A DNA stretch of 64,000 nucleotides from Taxillus chinensis (taxonomy: Eukaryota > Streptophyta > Magnoliopsida > Santalales > Loranthaceae): positions 51,838,400-51,902,399 of the forward strand of contig CM042092.1 in assembly GCA_023512835.1 (NCBI GenBank), given 5' to 3'. Under the pieces are notes generated by a model, which saw nothing but the letters and a program-made list of their open reading frames with translations, was not told the origin of the DNA and did no database searches. This document shows, one piece after another, positions 1 through 11,512 of the stretch. The position numbers were made by a program, and so were the translations under genes. Numbering within the stretch: the first letter of the stretch is position 1; every line of letters begins with the position of its first letter.

Positions 1-906
1 ATTCGAATTTGACCAGGATGACTCGAATTAGACTAGGATGACTCGAATTTGACCAGGATGATCCGGATTTAACCAGATTGCTCCGGATTGGACTAAGATG
101 TCCCAAATTTGACTTTAAGTTATAATGGGAGTGTTGTAAACCTTGATACCGTGTTAGTGTTGATGTGTTGGTTTAAGGGTTGAGCCTTGAGCTCATGATG
201 ATAGGCTAAGGCCTGGGTTGAGCTGTTGAGCTCGTGATGACAGGCTAAGGCCTTGGTTGAGCTGTTGAACTTATAATGATAGGTTTTGGCCTGAGTTGAG
301 CTATTGAGCTCGTGGAGCTATGACTGAGTGCCCCGAGTTGGGATCTTATTGAGGATTGTGGACAAGTTGTCCTGTGTGGGAAAGTTAGGTTTTGATGTTT
401 GTTAGCAGGCTGAGTCTTGATGATTGTGTACACTACACAGTGCATAAGTATACTGAGCATATAGTATAGATTTGTATGTTTACATGATGTGGAGTCTTAG
501 GGTCACCTACTGAGCTTGTAGCTCACCTCTACTTTATTGTTTACCCTTTTCAGGTGTGACCCGACATTAGTGGAGGACTTTCTTCTAGGAGGACGTGCTC
601 ACTACTCTGATGTATGAGTTTGTAGTGTATTATATATTGTATCCCAGATATGGGTCCGTGGACAGTTGTATTTGCATATTGTTTGTGATGTGATGTCTGT
701 ATGACTATTTTACATATTGTATGCATGTTGATGTATGGGAAGGTACAAAATTACCCTTGATACATGGTTGTATAGGGTTACATGATTAAGAGCACCCGCG
801 GTGTAATCTCTATTAGTGCTAGTCACCAACCTCTTGACCCTTCGGGTGTGGGTAAGGGAAAGTCATGTTCTTGGTTCTGGGTTCTCTGGGATTCGAGGGC
901 ATAACA
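1..906 (+). mobile_element. 3' part of a Tekay/Del-like LTR (outer element)
   Basis: The segment ends in a CA-type LTR terminus (ataaca, 901-906) followed at once by a primer-binding-site-like stretch, so it is the 3' part of a 5' LTR whose start lies before the window. It is about 90% identical by eye to 57016-57949. Inside are short tandem repeats at 1-110 (about 24-bp units around GACTAGGATGA) and about 37-bp units at 165-310 (GTTGAGCTCGTGATGACAGG). The block CTACTGAGC...TTTTCAGG (507-554) and the U5 motif CCCTTCGGGTG (838-848) are shared with all Tekay-type LTRs in the window. Clade assignment is by motif only. Confidence 0.75.
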
Positions 907-908
907 AG

Positions 909-922
909 TTGATATCAAAGAA
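909..922 (+). other. Decayed primer-binding site
   Basis: Two bases after the LTR end the sequence reads TTGATATCAAAGAA. This matches the usual tRNA-iMet-type plant primer-binding site TTGGTATCAGAGC except for G-to-A changes. Position and match support a 5' LTR to the left and internal sequence to the right. Confidence 0.6.
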
Positions 923-1336
923 TGGTCTAGTGGACCTAGGCTAGTGAAGGGTGGTTAATTGACTCCATGTGACTTGGAATACTATAGGGAGGGCGCCTGA
1001 TCAATACAGTCCTTACATGTGTACTAGGTTATTGTGGTGTCAGTTAGATCATCCTAGAAGCATGTAGAGGGAGTGATGCATCTCTAGTGGTATGATTGTG
1101 TGCATATAGGGCACTAAAGCGTCTTTGTGTGTGATGTGATTGTATTGGTGCCAAGGTGGCATGTGGCTGTGATAGCCAGGGCTTGATATGTTTCTGTGTA
1201 CCCCAAGGGGTGACACGATGCTGTATGCATGGTTATGGACCTACAGGTCATGTGGTGAGAGTTGACGGGTTGCTTTGTGCTTTTGATGGCTGTTTGTGCT
1301 AGCAGTCCTAGTGTTGCTTATTTGTTGTTTGTTGTT

Positions 1337-1750
1337 ATGGCTAGTGTGATGGCACCATCGAGGAGAGTTGTCCGCGGCCAGGGTCCAGCAGAGGAGCCCA
1401 CGATAGAGTTTGAGCACTAGGGCCAGCAGAGCCCGTATCAAAGTTCGCTAGCTCCCATTGTGGGACCTGACTTGGCTCAGGTGTTACTTCAGTTATAGGA
1501 GGCCATGCAGGGTATGCAGAGCTCGATGAGGTAGATGACTAGCGAGGTGGATGAGCTGAAGAGGCAGCAACAGTCTTAGCAGTTGCCACAACCTCAGCAA
1601 CAGGAGGCCAGGGTAGTGCAGGATGTGCACCAGCAAGAGGTCATGACAGAGTCAGCGTGATGAGGGGTGGACTGGGTTACACAATTTTTGAAACATGCAC
1701 TCAAGACTTTTGAGGATGGTTTGCGGCCAGAGGCAGCCGAGGACTAGATT
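1337..1750 (+). pseudogene. gag: gag, N-terminal part, of the outer Tekay-like element
   Basis: Reading from ATG 1337 gives a basic N-terminus with MAPSRR, a Q-rich linker and then KTFEDGLRPEAAED, a typical start of the chromovirus capsid region. At least six in-frame TAG or TGA stops interrupt it, so it is dead. The frame is broken at 1751-1755 by a Tat-like element and resumes at 10685 after the duplicated AGGTG. In life the protein would form the virus-like particle. Assigned from the continuation, which has clear capsid and zinc-knuckle features. Confidence 0.65.
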
Positions 1751-1755
1751 AGGTG

Positions 1756-3091
1756 TGTTGAACCCCATTTTGACTGGATGGGATTATAACCGTACTCGGC
1801 GAAAGACCACAAGACAAAGGATCACTTTGAGAAACCTTAAATGCCCCAAAGCAAGCACTAAGTGATATAGGATAAAATTTGTAGAACAATGCACTTGACC
1901 ACACTTGATTCCAAGAATAAATGAAGAGATTATCAAGTTTCATACGAATTTGAATTGGATAACCGGTGCGCAGCGCATCATTTTGCCAATAACTTCCACA
2001 ATACTTGTCATAATCCAACAAAGTCAATTGCGTTTGTTAGAGAGAGAGAATATCCAGGGATTCTCAAGAGAAAAGACCCAGAATTGATCGTCCTCTTCCA
2101 GCGGCAGGAGGCATCAACGAGGAGGCCATCCAGTGGGGACATCAAACATCAATTATCAAAGGAGGCACTTCCAAAGCAAGGAGCAAATAGTCTAGAAGCG
2201 TGGACAATGAAGACTCAAGGCGAGAAAGGGAAGCTACATTTTTCTTTCTAACCTTTGTGTTTTTAAGGAAACTTTTTGAAGAAAAATCTCCAAGGTCATC
2301 CATAAAATCCACCCAGGTTCTTTTCTTTAACTTCTTCATATTTAAACTATTAAGGCTTCTTTGCTCAAATGTTTTGAAGTGAAATAGTTTTTTTAATTCA
2401 CATTCCTTTTTTCTTCAAAAATTAAAAAGGACAATCAAAGAGTACATTTTCTAGAAGAATTAAAATAAGATCCGAGCGGTCATGAGGGTTGAGCCCTAGA
2501 TGCTCATATCCTAGTCTGCTTGGGCCAATAGCAATTATGGCAGTATTTTCTTATTTGATTTCAAATTGTTTTTATTTTCTTTTCTAAAAAAGGAAAATTA
2601 CTTTTGTTTTCTTATAAAAATGCAATACTGTCACATCGGCCTAGATCCCACATTCTTTTTCTAAAATTAGAAGGTACCCTTTTATCTGCTTTAAAATCTT
2701 TTCTTTTTTTTTTTGTTTTAAGATTTAGATCCTAAAAACTTCCTTTTCCCAAAAATTAAAAATATACAAAAATAACTTATTTTTGAATAATGCAAGCAAA
2801 CACCCATAGATCAAGACTAGGTACAAATTGTGGGCGTTGTGGGGGTGCAAGAGTTTTTCTTCCTTCCCCACTCGTAACCGACTCCCGAACCTAATTCTCT
2901 GGAATCGTAGACCTTTCTTTTTCTAGGTGCCCAATCACACCTGAAATTTGTTTGGTGGCGACTTTGTTTTTCTTTTCTTTAATGGTTTGTGCGAGCCTTG
3001 TGCAGGGATAACTCTAGGATCAACGGAATGAACTAACATGGAGTCCTTTCATAAAAGCCAGTACGAGCCCGGTCAAAAACGAGTGATGACA
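1756..3091 (+). repeat. 5' LTR of the Tat-like element
   Basis: 1336 bp, from TGTTGAACCCC to GTGATGACA. It pairs with 8936-10679. In the first ~285 bp I count about 13 differences between the two LTRs (4-5%), so the insertion is not recent. No coding potential is expected here. Confidence 0.9.
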
Positions 3092-3093
3092 GT

Positions 3094-3110
3094 TGGCGAC
3101 TCTGCTGGGG
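3094..3110 (+). other. Tat-type primer-binding site
   Basis: TGGCGACTCTGCTGGGG starts two bases after the 5' LTR. This is the form usual in Tat/Ogre elements, different from the TGGTATCAGAGC type used by the other families in the window. Confidence 0.85.
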
Positions 3111-3811
3111 AATTGTTATGAGAGTCTAGCCATGGTCTCGATTTATTGGAATGTTTGCTTGCTTGTTTTTTTTTGTTTATTTTCCTTTTATTCCATAATT
3201 GTTTTAAATGTGCATACATGCTTCTCTCTCTTTCTCCAACCCTATACCCGGGTTTTCTCTAACATAACAGGATTAGAAGAGGCTAGTAAAGGTTTGCCCA
3301 CGTGGACTTGGTTGTGCTTGTCTATGTGGAATACCCGAAATGTCTCACTCAAGCAGTGGTCCTTTCTTGTTAATGTCCCATGAGGTACAAGAAGGACCCC
3401 CTCTGTCAATGCCCTTTGGGGTACGGGGGCTCCCTCTTAGTTCTTGTTAATGCCCTCGAGGTACAAGGCTAAGTAGGGTTTGCTTGGAAACCAATGAATA
3501 AGATAGGCTTAGATTTAGGAGCCCATCAGGGGCATGACCTTCATGTGTTTGAGCCATGCTATGACATTTATTTACTTGCCTTGCTTGAACCTTGTATATA
3601 TTATCCATGTACTAACCCTGTGTATATATTATCCATGTTTTGTCTACTAACCCCTTCATTTTCGTTCATTGCATATCCCATGCATAACATGAATCCAAAA
3701 AAACCAAAGAACAAAAATAAATCCTTCTTCACCCAGGTTTGCTAGAAGGCCTCCAGCAAGATTGGGCGTTTACACAACTTGAGGTCTCACTGTAATCAAC
3801 CAGCCCCTTTG

Positions 3812-4705
3812 ATGGCTGAGCATATAGAAGACAAACTTACCCGCCTTGAACGAACTCAACGGGAGCAGGGGGAAAGTATGCTGCAAATGCAAACTCAATT
3901 GAAGACCATGACGGAGATGTTATCCAAGTTAACAGCCAAAAAAGGAGCCAGCCCCTAATGAAGGGGCAAGCAATTTGCCTACACCACCCACTGTTGGGAT
4001 ACCGGCTCAAAAGAATATCACAGAAGCTGTGGAGTCACTTACCCCTAGAGGAAGTGATCATCCATTAATCTGGAAGCACATTGAGGCCCGACTAAAAGCT
4101 GTCGAAGAAGCAAAGGTGTATGGGGCAACTAGCCCCCATGACTTATGCTTGGTACGAGGGATAGTATTACCTTATAAGTTCAAGGTACCCGATTTCGAGA
4201 AGTTCAATGGTACGTAGTGTCCTAGAACACATGTGATCATGTACTGTCGCAAGATGGCGACCCATGCTAATAATGACAAGCTCATAATGCACTGTTTCCA
4301 AGAGAGCTTGGCTGGAGGATCACTGCCGTGGTACATTCAATTGGAGGGCAGTCGTATCCAAACCTGGGTGACCTAGCTACAAATTTCCTAGACCAATACC
4401 AACATGTCACTGAGCTAGCACTGGATAGGCTGACACTACAGTCCTTTGAAAAAGAAAGCACTGAAAGCTTCAAGACTTATGCCCGGAGATGGAGGGAAGC
4501 GGCCATGGATGTCCAACCTCCATTAATTGAGCGTGAACTTACCACTCTTTTCATCAACACTATGAAGGGAGTTTATTACAAGAAGTTAGTCAGGAATGTC
4601 TCGAGCAGCTTCGCAGACATTGTCGCCTCCGGGGAAAGGATTGAAGGTGGCATCAAGGAAGGAAAAATCAATGATGGGAAAGTTGAAGTACCTATGCTCA
4701 AATGA
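3812..4705 (+). pseudogene. gag: Tat-like gag, broken
   Basis: ATG 3812 starts a coiled-coil-like N-terminus (RLERTQREQGESMLQMQTQL) that stops at 3956. The reading continues in a second frame (ITEAVESLTPRGSD; then FEKFNGT, stop at 4215) and a third frame from about 4370 (HVTELALDRLTLQSFEKES, YARRWREAAMDVQPPL, LTTLFINTMKG, SSSFADIVASGERIE). The third part is the Tat/Ogre capsid and is closely similar to the minus-strand gag at 43938-45523. At least two frameshifts and two stops show that the gene is dead. The last residues (end 4705) are followed by non-coding sequence, not by pol. Confidence 0.8.
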
Positions 4706-4936
4706 TACCATGGGAAACCCTTTGGTGGAAAGAAATCCCTCTCTCATTCATAAAAACTTTAAATAAATGGTTTTGCTTGTATTCCCATTCTTCTATTTAA
4801 ATAAATTGTTTTTCAATGAAAGATTTCATTATTATCATATATTTGTCAACTCTCATGGCATGGGCAAAGAAGCTTCACTGGGGCAAGCTTAGCAAAGAAA
4901 TTCTGAACCAGTCTAAGGTTAGCCTAAGCTTGAAGC

Positions 4937-5862
4937 CAAGACCGGCCCGAGGGGGAGGCCCAGTAGGCAGTTGCCTAGGGCACCCGGTCCGGTATATAGT
5001 ATTGGGGGCACTTTTTTTTCCTGTTATGGGGCACCTGCGCGACGAGCTTTGCCTCCATGCTCTTGCGGACGCAGCGCCAAACGCGCCACCCCTGATGCAG
5101 TGATGCCTCCACCCTCGCGCTCCAGCCTCCACGCCTCCACTCCCCACTCCATGCCTCTACAACTCCATCCTCCACCTTCGCAGGACTGCAAGCTGCAGCC
5201 CAGGGGCGGATTGGGCTTCTCCTTGCCCGTTTGTAGAGTTTCATGCTCCGACACCTCTATTTTTCAGTGCCGGTTGTTGTTCTTGGATTGTAGGCTCCGC
5301 TTCCCCGTTTCTGTTATTTGGTTAATATTCTTTGCCGGTTTTTTGTAGGTAGGGTGCAGACACGTCTGCCTCCCTTTCTTTTCATTTTTCATATCCCAGC
5401 TTCTCCATTTCCGTTCACTGGACGGTCCGAGGCTAGATCTGGCCTTGGTTTGCGTGGCACCTTGATGTCAACGGTTGCTATGTTGAGCTAGCATTCTACC
5501 CTAGCTATTTGTGCTATTTTTGCGCCGGCCCATGTTATTTTGTGCCTCTGTTTATTTATTTATTATTAATAAATATGTTTATGTTTAAAAAAATAGAGGG
5601 TCAATGATTTTTTTCTATTATTTTTGGATGAATCAAACAATTTGCCCGGTTCTTTGAAATATTTTATGGAAATAATAGAAAATTATCAAATAATGAAAAT
5701 TTTGAAAATAACTATTCTACATTTTTACATTTGAATAAATAAAATTATATATAAAATTATAAATATCTATTTTCCATAGATCATAACAATAATTTTTATA
5801 TTGTTAAAAGGGCACTTTTTTGGACCCTGCCTAGGGCACCCAATTACATTGGACTGGCCCTG
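4937..5862. mobile_element. Non-autonomous hAT-type DNA transposon
   Basis: A perfect 8-bp target-site duplication CTTGAAGC (4929-4936 and 5863-5870) flanks a 926-bp element. Its ends are imperfect inverted repeats: CAAGACCGGCCC on the left, and CAGGGCCAGTCC read inward from the right. Eight-bp duplications and CAGGGCCGG-type ends are typical of hAT elements. Near both ends lies CCTAGGGCACCC in direct orientation. The left third (about 5020-5250) is GC-rich and rich in CpG, the right half very AT-rich. No transposase is visible. It lies in the Tat-like element after its gag. Confidence 0.8.
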
Positions 5863-5870
5863 CTTGAAGC

Positions 5871-7989
5871 AAATCCAAAGGATGCGCAACTCCATCCCCA
5901 CATGGGGGGCACTAATGGATAGTCTGATCGATGACCATACTTGGTTCCTTTTGTCACGGGAAATAAGAAGACTTCTAAACTTCTTTTGAGTAAATTGAGA
6001 AAGACTTTGAGCATTTAAAATGAACAGAGGCCATCATTTTGTGCTATCTTGTAATAATACCATTGTCAACCCACTTAAGCCTGCAGTAAAATTTTCTTTC
6101 ATACAACCCGTTCCATGGTTCACCCTACACTGGGGCAGTTATTGGGAGATCAAATCTTTCATAAGGACCCCTCAAATGGGACAACCTTTACAATAAGATC
6201 CCACACTGGGGCAATTTTTGTCAGAGACGATTGGTCATCTTGTTACCCCACACTAGGGCAGTGTTCATAATAAAGTCCTCACATTGGGTTTATCCTAGTA
6301 TCCCATTGGGGCAATTCCTTTAAAAAAAAAAAGCACTTTGAAGGGACCCTTTGTTGAGGGCAGTGCTGAAAAAAAAAAAAAGAGAAACAAAGGAGTTTCC
6401 ATATCAAAACATGAGAGCACAAAACATTTCTATATCTTGCTTCCGTGTCAAAACATGAGAGCACAAAGAAGGGTAGTTCCAATTGCAAAAAGTCTAATTT
6501 GAACAATGGACCAAGTCTGGCCAAGAATAGGTTTGAGCCTCTTATATGATTCCTTTGGCAAACCCAAAACCTTAAGCCTACATTACTGTCCTAACAAAGT
6601 CCTCTTAGATTAGATGACAAAGTTATTTCTCAAATGCTCAAATGAGGGTGAAGATGAAAGCAAAGTGGACTTGATGTCGACCCAAGAGTGCATCAACGGT
6701 AAAATACAAAGCTAGCTACAAGGCAAAAAGAGCACTGAAAAAGTCAGAGGCAAACCCAACAAAATCAAAAGGGCAATCATGAATAAAGACCAAGGCCAAG
6801 ACCTTAATATCATTCAGGACTGATTTCAAAAATCATTAGGCCTTCTAACAGGCGCAAGATCCCTAGAGTAACCAAGGTTTGCCCAAGGAGGAAGTCAAGC
6901 AAACTAGTTGGCACCTGCAACCACAAGGCAAGCTAAGGCTATATACGTTCAAATGACTACATAAAAGTATGCTCCTAGAAGCTCTTGCCTTTGCCATGGG
7001 AGGGAAACAAGTTGTGATTATATCACAAATCTGTTATCTTTTAAAAAAAAATCTTCTTCTAAAAAATGATTTCAATAACCCTTTTGAATTGCTTATCCCA
7101 ATAGAGTCTACCATTGGTATTTCTCAGAAGAGGTACCGTATTCTCTAAAGAAGGTGTTGCCAAATCAGCAAAGGAGCTCCTCAAGTTGGGGCAAAAGATC
7201 TTCATTATTTTCCCCTAAAACGTGCCCTGGAAGCAACTACACCAAAGTAGTTGCGCCTTAAGAGCCTCTTTTCAGAAAATCGGTCATAATGGTCAGGTCA
7301 CTAACCCTGTCATGCTAAAAGGTAACCTTATAGAGTGATCTCCTAGAGTGAACTCGTAAAGGGAGCCTCAATCAAGCTACTAATTTGGACCCTAGAAGTC
7401 ATCTCCTCAAATGTCCATCCACTTTGACCCTTGACGTCACTTTCCATCGGCCCTAGATGCCATATCCAAATATTCCCAGCATATTCAATATGCAAGTCTA
7501 GAAGAAATGTAGTATACCGTTGGGGGTGCCGACATAGTGATACCAAAATCCTGATCTCTTGCAGCAAGGAGAACAAAAGGCACAAGTCACCCATTGGTCT
7601 CATTCCCCGCCAGAGGAAAAAGGATTTCAAAACTTGATCATAAATTCACATGCATTTATGCATTATTCTCAAAAGAAATAACATCTTCATGTATCATTAG
7701 CATACATCCTAGCATGTTTGCTCTTCTTACTTGCAGGATTGACTACACTTCAGAATGGCATCTCATGATCCACCAACAGTTAAGCTTCAAAGACTGTCTC
7801 TAAAGACAGATGAGGACTCACCCTCAACAAACAGAATTCCCTTTCAGAATCAAAGAACTAAAACCCGGTTGACCTAGATCGTAAGCCCAAGCATGACTCT
7901 TAAGTGGTAACCTCGTAGAGCGATCTCTTAGAGTGAACTGGTAGAGGGAGCCATAATAAAGTCACCTATCTGAAGCCCAAGATGCTATC
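5871..7989. other. Non-coding internal region of the Tat-like element
   Basis: No credible protein domain on either strand. The sequence contains short repeated phrases such as CACACTGGGGCA (6130-6260) and CTAGAGTGAACT (7340 and 7925). It seems to be degenerate internal sequence that replaced pol. Confidence 0.55.
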
Positions 7990-8440
7990 TCACTATCCGG
8001 CCCAAGAAGCCACCCTCATAGCCCAAGAAGCTATCCGGTCCGAGAAGCCACCCTTATAGCCCAAGAAGCTATCTAGTCCAAGAAGCCATCCTTATAGCCC
8101 AAGAAACTATCCGGTCCAAGAAGCCACCTTCATAGCCCAAGAAGCTATCCAATCCAAGAAGCCACCTTCATAGCCCAAGAAGCTATCCATCCCAAGAAGC
8201 CACTCTCATAGCCCAAGAAGCTATTCGGCCCAAGAAGCCACCCTCATAGCCCAAGAAGCTATTTGGCCCAAGAAGCCATCCTCATAGCCCAAGAAGTTAT
8301 ACGGTCCAAGAAGCCACCGTCATAGCCCAAGAAGCTATCCGGTCCAAGAAGCCACCTTCATAGCCCAAGAAGCTATCCAGCCCAAGAAGCCACACTCTTA
8401 TAGCCCTAGAAGCTATCCGGCCCAAGAAGCCACTCTCATA
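7990..8440. repeat. 38-bp minisatellite
   Basis: About twelve tandem units of 38 bp, made of two half-units AGCCCAAGAAGCTATC and CCAAGAAGCCACC. Units differ by a few bases. A related but more diverged array with GACCCAAGATGTCGTAT phrases follows to about 8800. Tandem arrays in the 3' internal region are common in Tat/Ogre elements. Confidence 0.85.
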
Positions 8441-8935
8441 GCCTGAGAGCTATTCGACCCAAGATGTCGTATCTAGCACAAGAAACCATTCTCATAGCCT
8501 GAGAGCTATTCGACCCAAGATGTCGTATTTGGCCCAAGATGTCACTTATTTTCGACCCAAGATGTCGTATCTAGCCCAAGAAGCCAATATCAGTCAATCC
8601 AAGAGATTGTTATGCATGGCTATATAAGTCGTGCTCATTTGTTGGCTTTAAAAGCCATCCCTTTAGCCCAAGAGCTATCCGACCCAAGATGTCATTCTAT
8701 CGACCCAAGATGTCGTCGCAGCCCAAGATGTTGTTTTCTTCCGACAGCTCTAGAAGCTGACCATTTTAACCCAAGATGTCATTTTACCACCCTAAACCAA
8801 AGATGTCACAGCAATGCCAGACTCCAAGGAATCAACTCTTATGGCAAAAGACCAAGGAGATCTAACCATTCAAAATGGATATTTGGTTATCTTTGTACAT
8901 CATTTGTATACAAACAATGCACAAAGAGGGGCAGC

Positions 8936-10679
8936 TGTTGAACCCCATTTTGACCGGATGAGATTATAACCGTACTCGGCGAAAGACCACAAGACAAAGG
9001 ACCACTTTGGGAAACCTTAAATGCCCCAAAGCAAGCACTAAGTGATATAGGATGAAATTTCTAAAACAATGCACTTGACCACACTTGATTCCAAGAAGAA
9101 ATGAAGAGATTATAAAGTTTCATATGAATTTGAATTGGACAACCGGTGCGCAGCGCATCATTTTGCCAATAACTTCCTCAATACTTGTCATAATCCAACA
9201 AAGTCAATTGCGTTGGTTAGAGAGAGAGAATATCCAGGGATCCTCAAGAGAAAAGACCCAGAATTGATCGTCCTCTTCCAGCGGCAGAAGGCATCAACGG
9301 GGAGGCCATCCAGTGGGGACATCAAACATCAATTATCAAAGGAGGCACTTCCAAAGCAAGGAGCAAACAGTCTAGAAGCGTGGACAATGAAGACTCAAGG
9401 CGGGAAAGGGAAGCTACATTTTTCTTTCTAACCTTTGTGTTTTTAAGGAAACTTTTTGAAGAAAGATCTCCAAGCTCAGCCATAAAATCCACCCAGGTTC
9501 CTTTCTTTAACTTCTTCATATTTAAACTATTAAGGCTTCTTTACTCAAATGTTTTGAAGTGAAACAGTTTTTTTAATTCACATTCCTTTTTTCTTCAAAA
9601 ATTAAAAAGGACAAGCAAAGAGTATATTTTTTAGAAAAATTAAAATAAGGCCCAAGCGGTCATGAGGATTGAGCACTAGATGCTCATATCCTAGTTTGCT
9701 TGGGCCAATAACAATTATGGCAGCATTTTCTTATTTGAATTCAAATTATTTTTGTTTTCTTTTCTAAAAAAGGAAAATTACTTTTGTGTTCTTATAAAAA
9801 TGCAATATTATCACGTGGGCCTAGATCCCACATTCTTTTTCTAAAATTAGAAGGTATCCTTTTATCTGCTTTAAATTTTTTTTTGGTTATTTTAGGATTT
9901 AGATCCTAAAAACTTCCTTTTCCCAAAAATTAAAAATATACAAAAAAACTTCTTTTGAATAATGCAAGCGAACACCCATAGATCAAGACTAGGTACCAAT
10001 TGTCACGACCTGAGCAGCGTGGTGTTGGCGGGATGTTTCTGAGTGGCACGATTCAGGAATGTATTCGTGCTACGTAAAGGAGAGGGGTTGGTTGAAAGCG
10101 TAGATGGTGCGCGGAAGGTTCCAAGCAGTTCGTGGAGGAAAACGGATGGAACCCCTTCGGAGTTCAGACGTGCCGACCCGGTTGAATGCGGGGAGCACGC
10201 CGCTAGTCGAGGACTTGACGTTGAAGAAGGGATTTGGCCATCCTTACACAAACTGGTCGGGAACTGGAGCCGTTCTCCTGATGAGCCCAGTGGCAGGGCG
10301 AAACCAGTCTACGTGCGCCTCAACCCTCAAAGGCCAAACTTAGCGGACCGTGGATAGAGAAGCTAAGTACCGCAAGGGGTTGAGAGGCGCAGGAAACTTG
10401 ACCCCGTGACACAATTGTGGGCGTTGTGGGGGTGCAAGAGTTTTTCTTCCTTCCCCACACATAACTGACTCCCAAACCTAATTCTCCTGGAACCGTAGAC
10501 CTTTCTTTTTCTAGGTGCCAATCACACCTTAAATTTGTTTGGTGGCGACTCTATTTTTCTTTTCTTTAATGGTTTGTGCGAGCCTTGTGCAGGGATGACT
10601 CTAGGATCAACGGAATGAACTAGCATGGAGTCCTTTCACAAAAGCCAGTACGAACCCGGTCAAAAAACGGGTGATAACA
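8936..10679 (+). repeat. 3' LTR of the Tat-like element
   Basis: Starts TGTTGAACCCC just after a purine-rich tract (AAAGAGGGGCAG, 8922-8933) and ends GTGATAACA. It is 1744 bp long. Without the solo LTR inserted at 10001-10411 and its duplication it is close to the 1336 bp of the 5' LTR. Confidence 0.9.
10001..10411. mobile_element. Solo LTR of a short-LTR chromovirus
   Basis: 411 bp bounded by the inverted ends TGTCAC and GTGACA and flanked by CAAT on both sides (9997-10000 and 10412-10415). The other Tat LTR has uninterrupted sequence at this place, giving an empty site. The 3' end (CCGCAAGGGGTTGAG ... TTGACCCCGTGACA) resembles that of the chromovirus LTR at 58714-59098 (CCGCACGGGTTAAG ... 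CTGACCCCATGACA), so it is probably a related family. The GC-rich middle gives overlapping open frames that look incidental. Confidence 0.75.
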
Positions 10680-10684
10680 AGGTG

Positions 10685-11512
10685 GACAGAGGACATCTTT
10701 GAAATGATTGGGTTGCTAGATGAGGAGTAGGTGCGAGTGGCGATGCACTATCTATTGGGTGTCCCACGCAAGTGGTGGGAGTCCACTAGAGTTGTCTATG
10801 GCAATCAGATAAGCTGGAGAGAGTTTGTGGAGCATTTCTTTGGGGAGTATTTTTCCAGCTCGTTGTAGTATGCACGACAGAGTGAGTATTATGCTCTTGA
10901 GCAGGGTAACAAGACTATGAGTGAGTATGTGCTAGCCTTCACAGACTTGGGGCGGTTTACTCTTGAGGCTTGTGAAAAGGAAGCTCATAAGACGCAGGAC
11001 TTTATTCAGGGCTTGAAGCCATCTTTGAAAAATAAGCTAGAGGTGATCCAGTTGACCAACTACAGGGAGGCGGTCAACAAGGCGATTATTATTGAGCAAG
11101 GCCAAGATCAAGCAAGAGCCCAGAGACCGGGAGGTTCGGCAGATCCAAGCAAGAAGAGGCAGAGTGGAGAGAGCAGTGCAGCTTAGCCTGAGGGGAGGCA
11201 GGTGTAGAGGGTTTCTAGCCAGGCGGTGGGACCCAGTGAGAGTTCAGCTAGCAGGAGGTCAGGTACCTGTTGGAGTTGTGGATTGACCAGACATTTATCA
11301 TGAGACTACCCGAGGAAAAGGATGACATGTTATCGATGCGGGAAATTGGGGTATGGAGCTAGGGAACGTTCTACCCTTAGCTCGACTAGTAGTGTAGGCC
11401 CTCATCCAAGGGAGTAGGGATAAAGTTTGGGGCTCCGTCACAAGAGGTCGGTGCCGCTAGCACAGAGCACGCAGACGCGACCTGCGGTGCAACAGCCTCA
11501 GTGGGAGGCGCA
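10685..11512 (+). pseudogene. gag: gag, C-terminal part, of the outer Tekay-like element
   Basis: Continues the frame broken at 1750. It reads WTEDIFEMIGLLDEE, MHYLLGVPRKWWES, YGNQISWREFVEHFFGEYF and EYYALEQGNKTMSEYVLAF, which is the retrotransposon capsid region (the WW and FxxxF spacing is typical). Then come zinc-knuckle-like CWSCGLTRH and CYRCGKLGYGA. Several TAG/TGA stops interrupt it (for example 10727 and 11184). It is cut at 11513 by a Tekay-type LTR. Confidence 0.75.

Larger units (their letters stand above)
1756..10679 (+). mobile_element. Complete non-autonomous Tat/Ogre-like LTR element
   Basis: Both LTRs are present, starting TGTTGAACCCC, and the element is flanked by a perfect 5-bp target-site duplication AGGTG (1751-1755 and 10680-10684). 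It has a Tat-type primer-binding site at 3094 and a purine-rich tract just before the 3' LTR. Internal sequence (3092-8935) holds only a broken gag: no protease, reverse transcriptase, RNase H or integrase is visible, so it needed another element to move. It carries two later insertions, at 4937-5862 and 10001-10411. It sits inside the gag gene of the outer Tekay-like element. Confidence 0.9.

Noticed and set aside
4816..5348. Overlapping open frames on both strands at the GC-rich part of the hAT element
   Set aside because: Open by base composition; no domain, and they cross the transposon border.
8020..8440. CRISPR-like array
   Set aside because: Units are contiguous and spacers are not unique; this is a minisatellite in a plant element.
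10003..10357. Open frames on both strands in the solo chromovirus LTR
   Set aside because: They lie inside an LTR with duplication on both sides; no domain.
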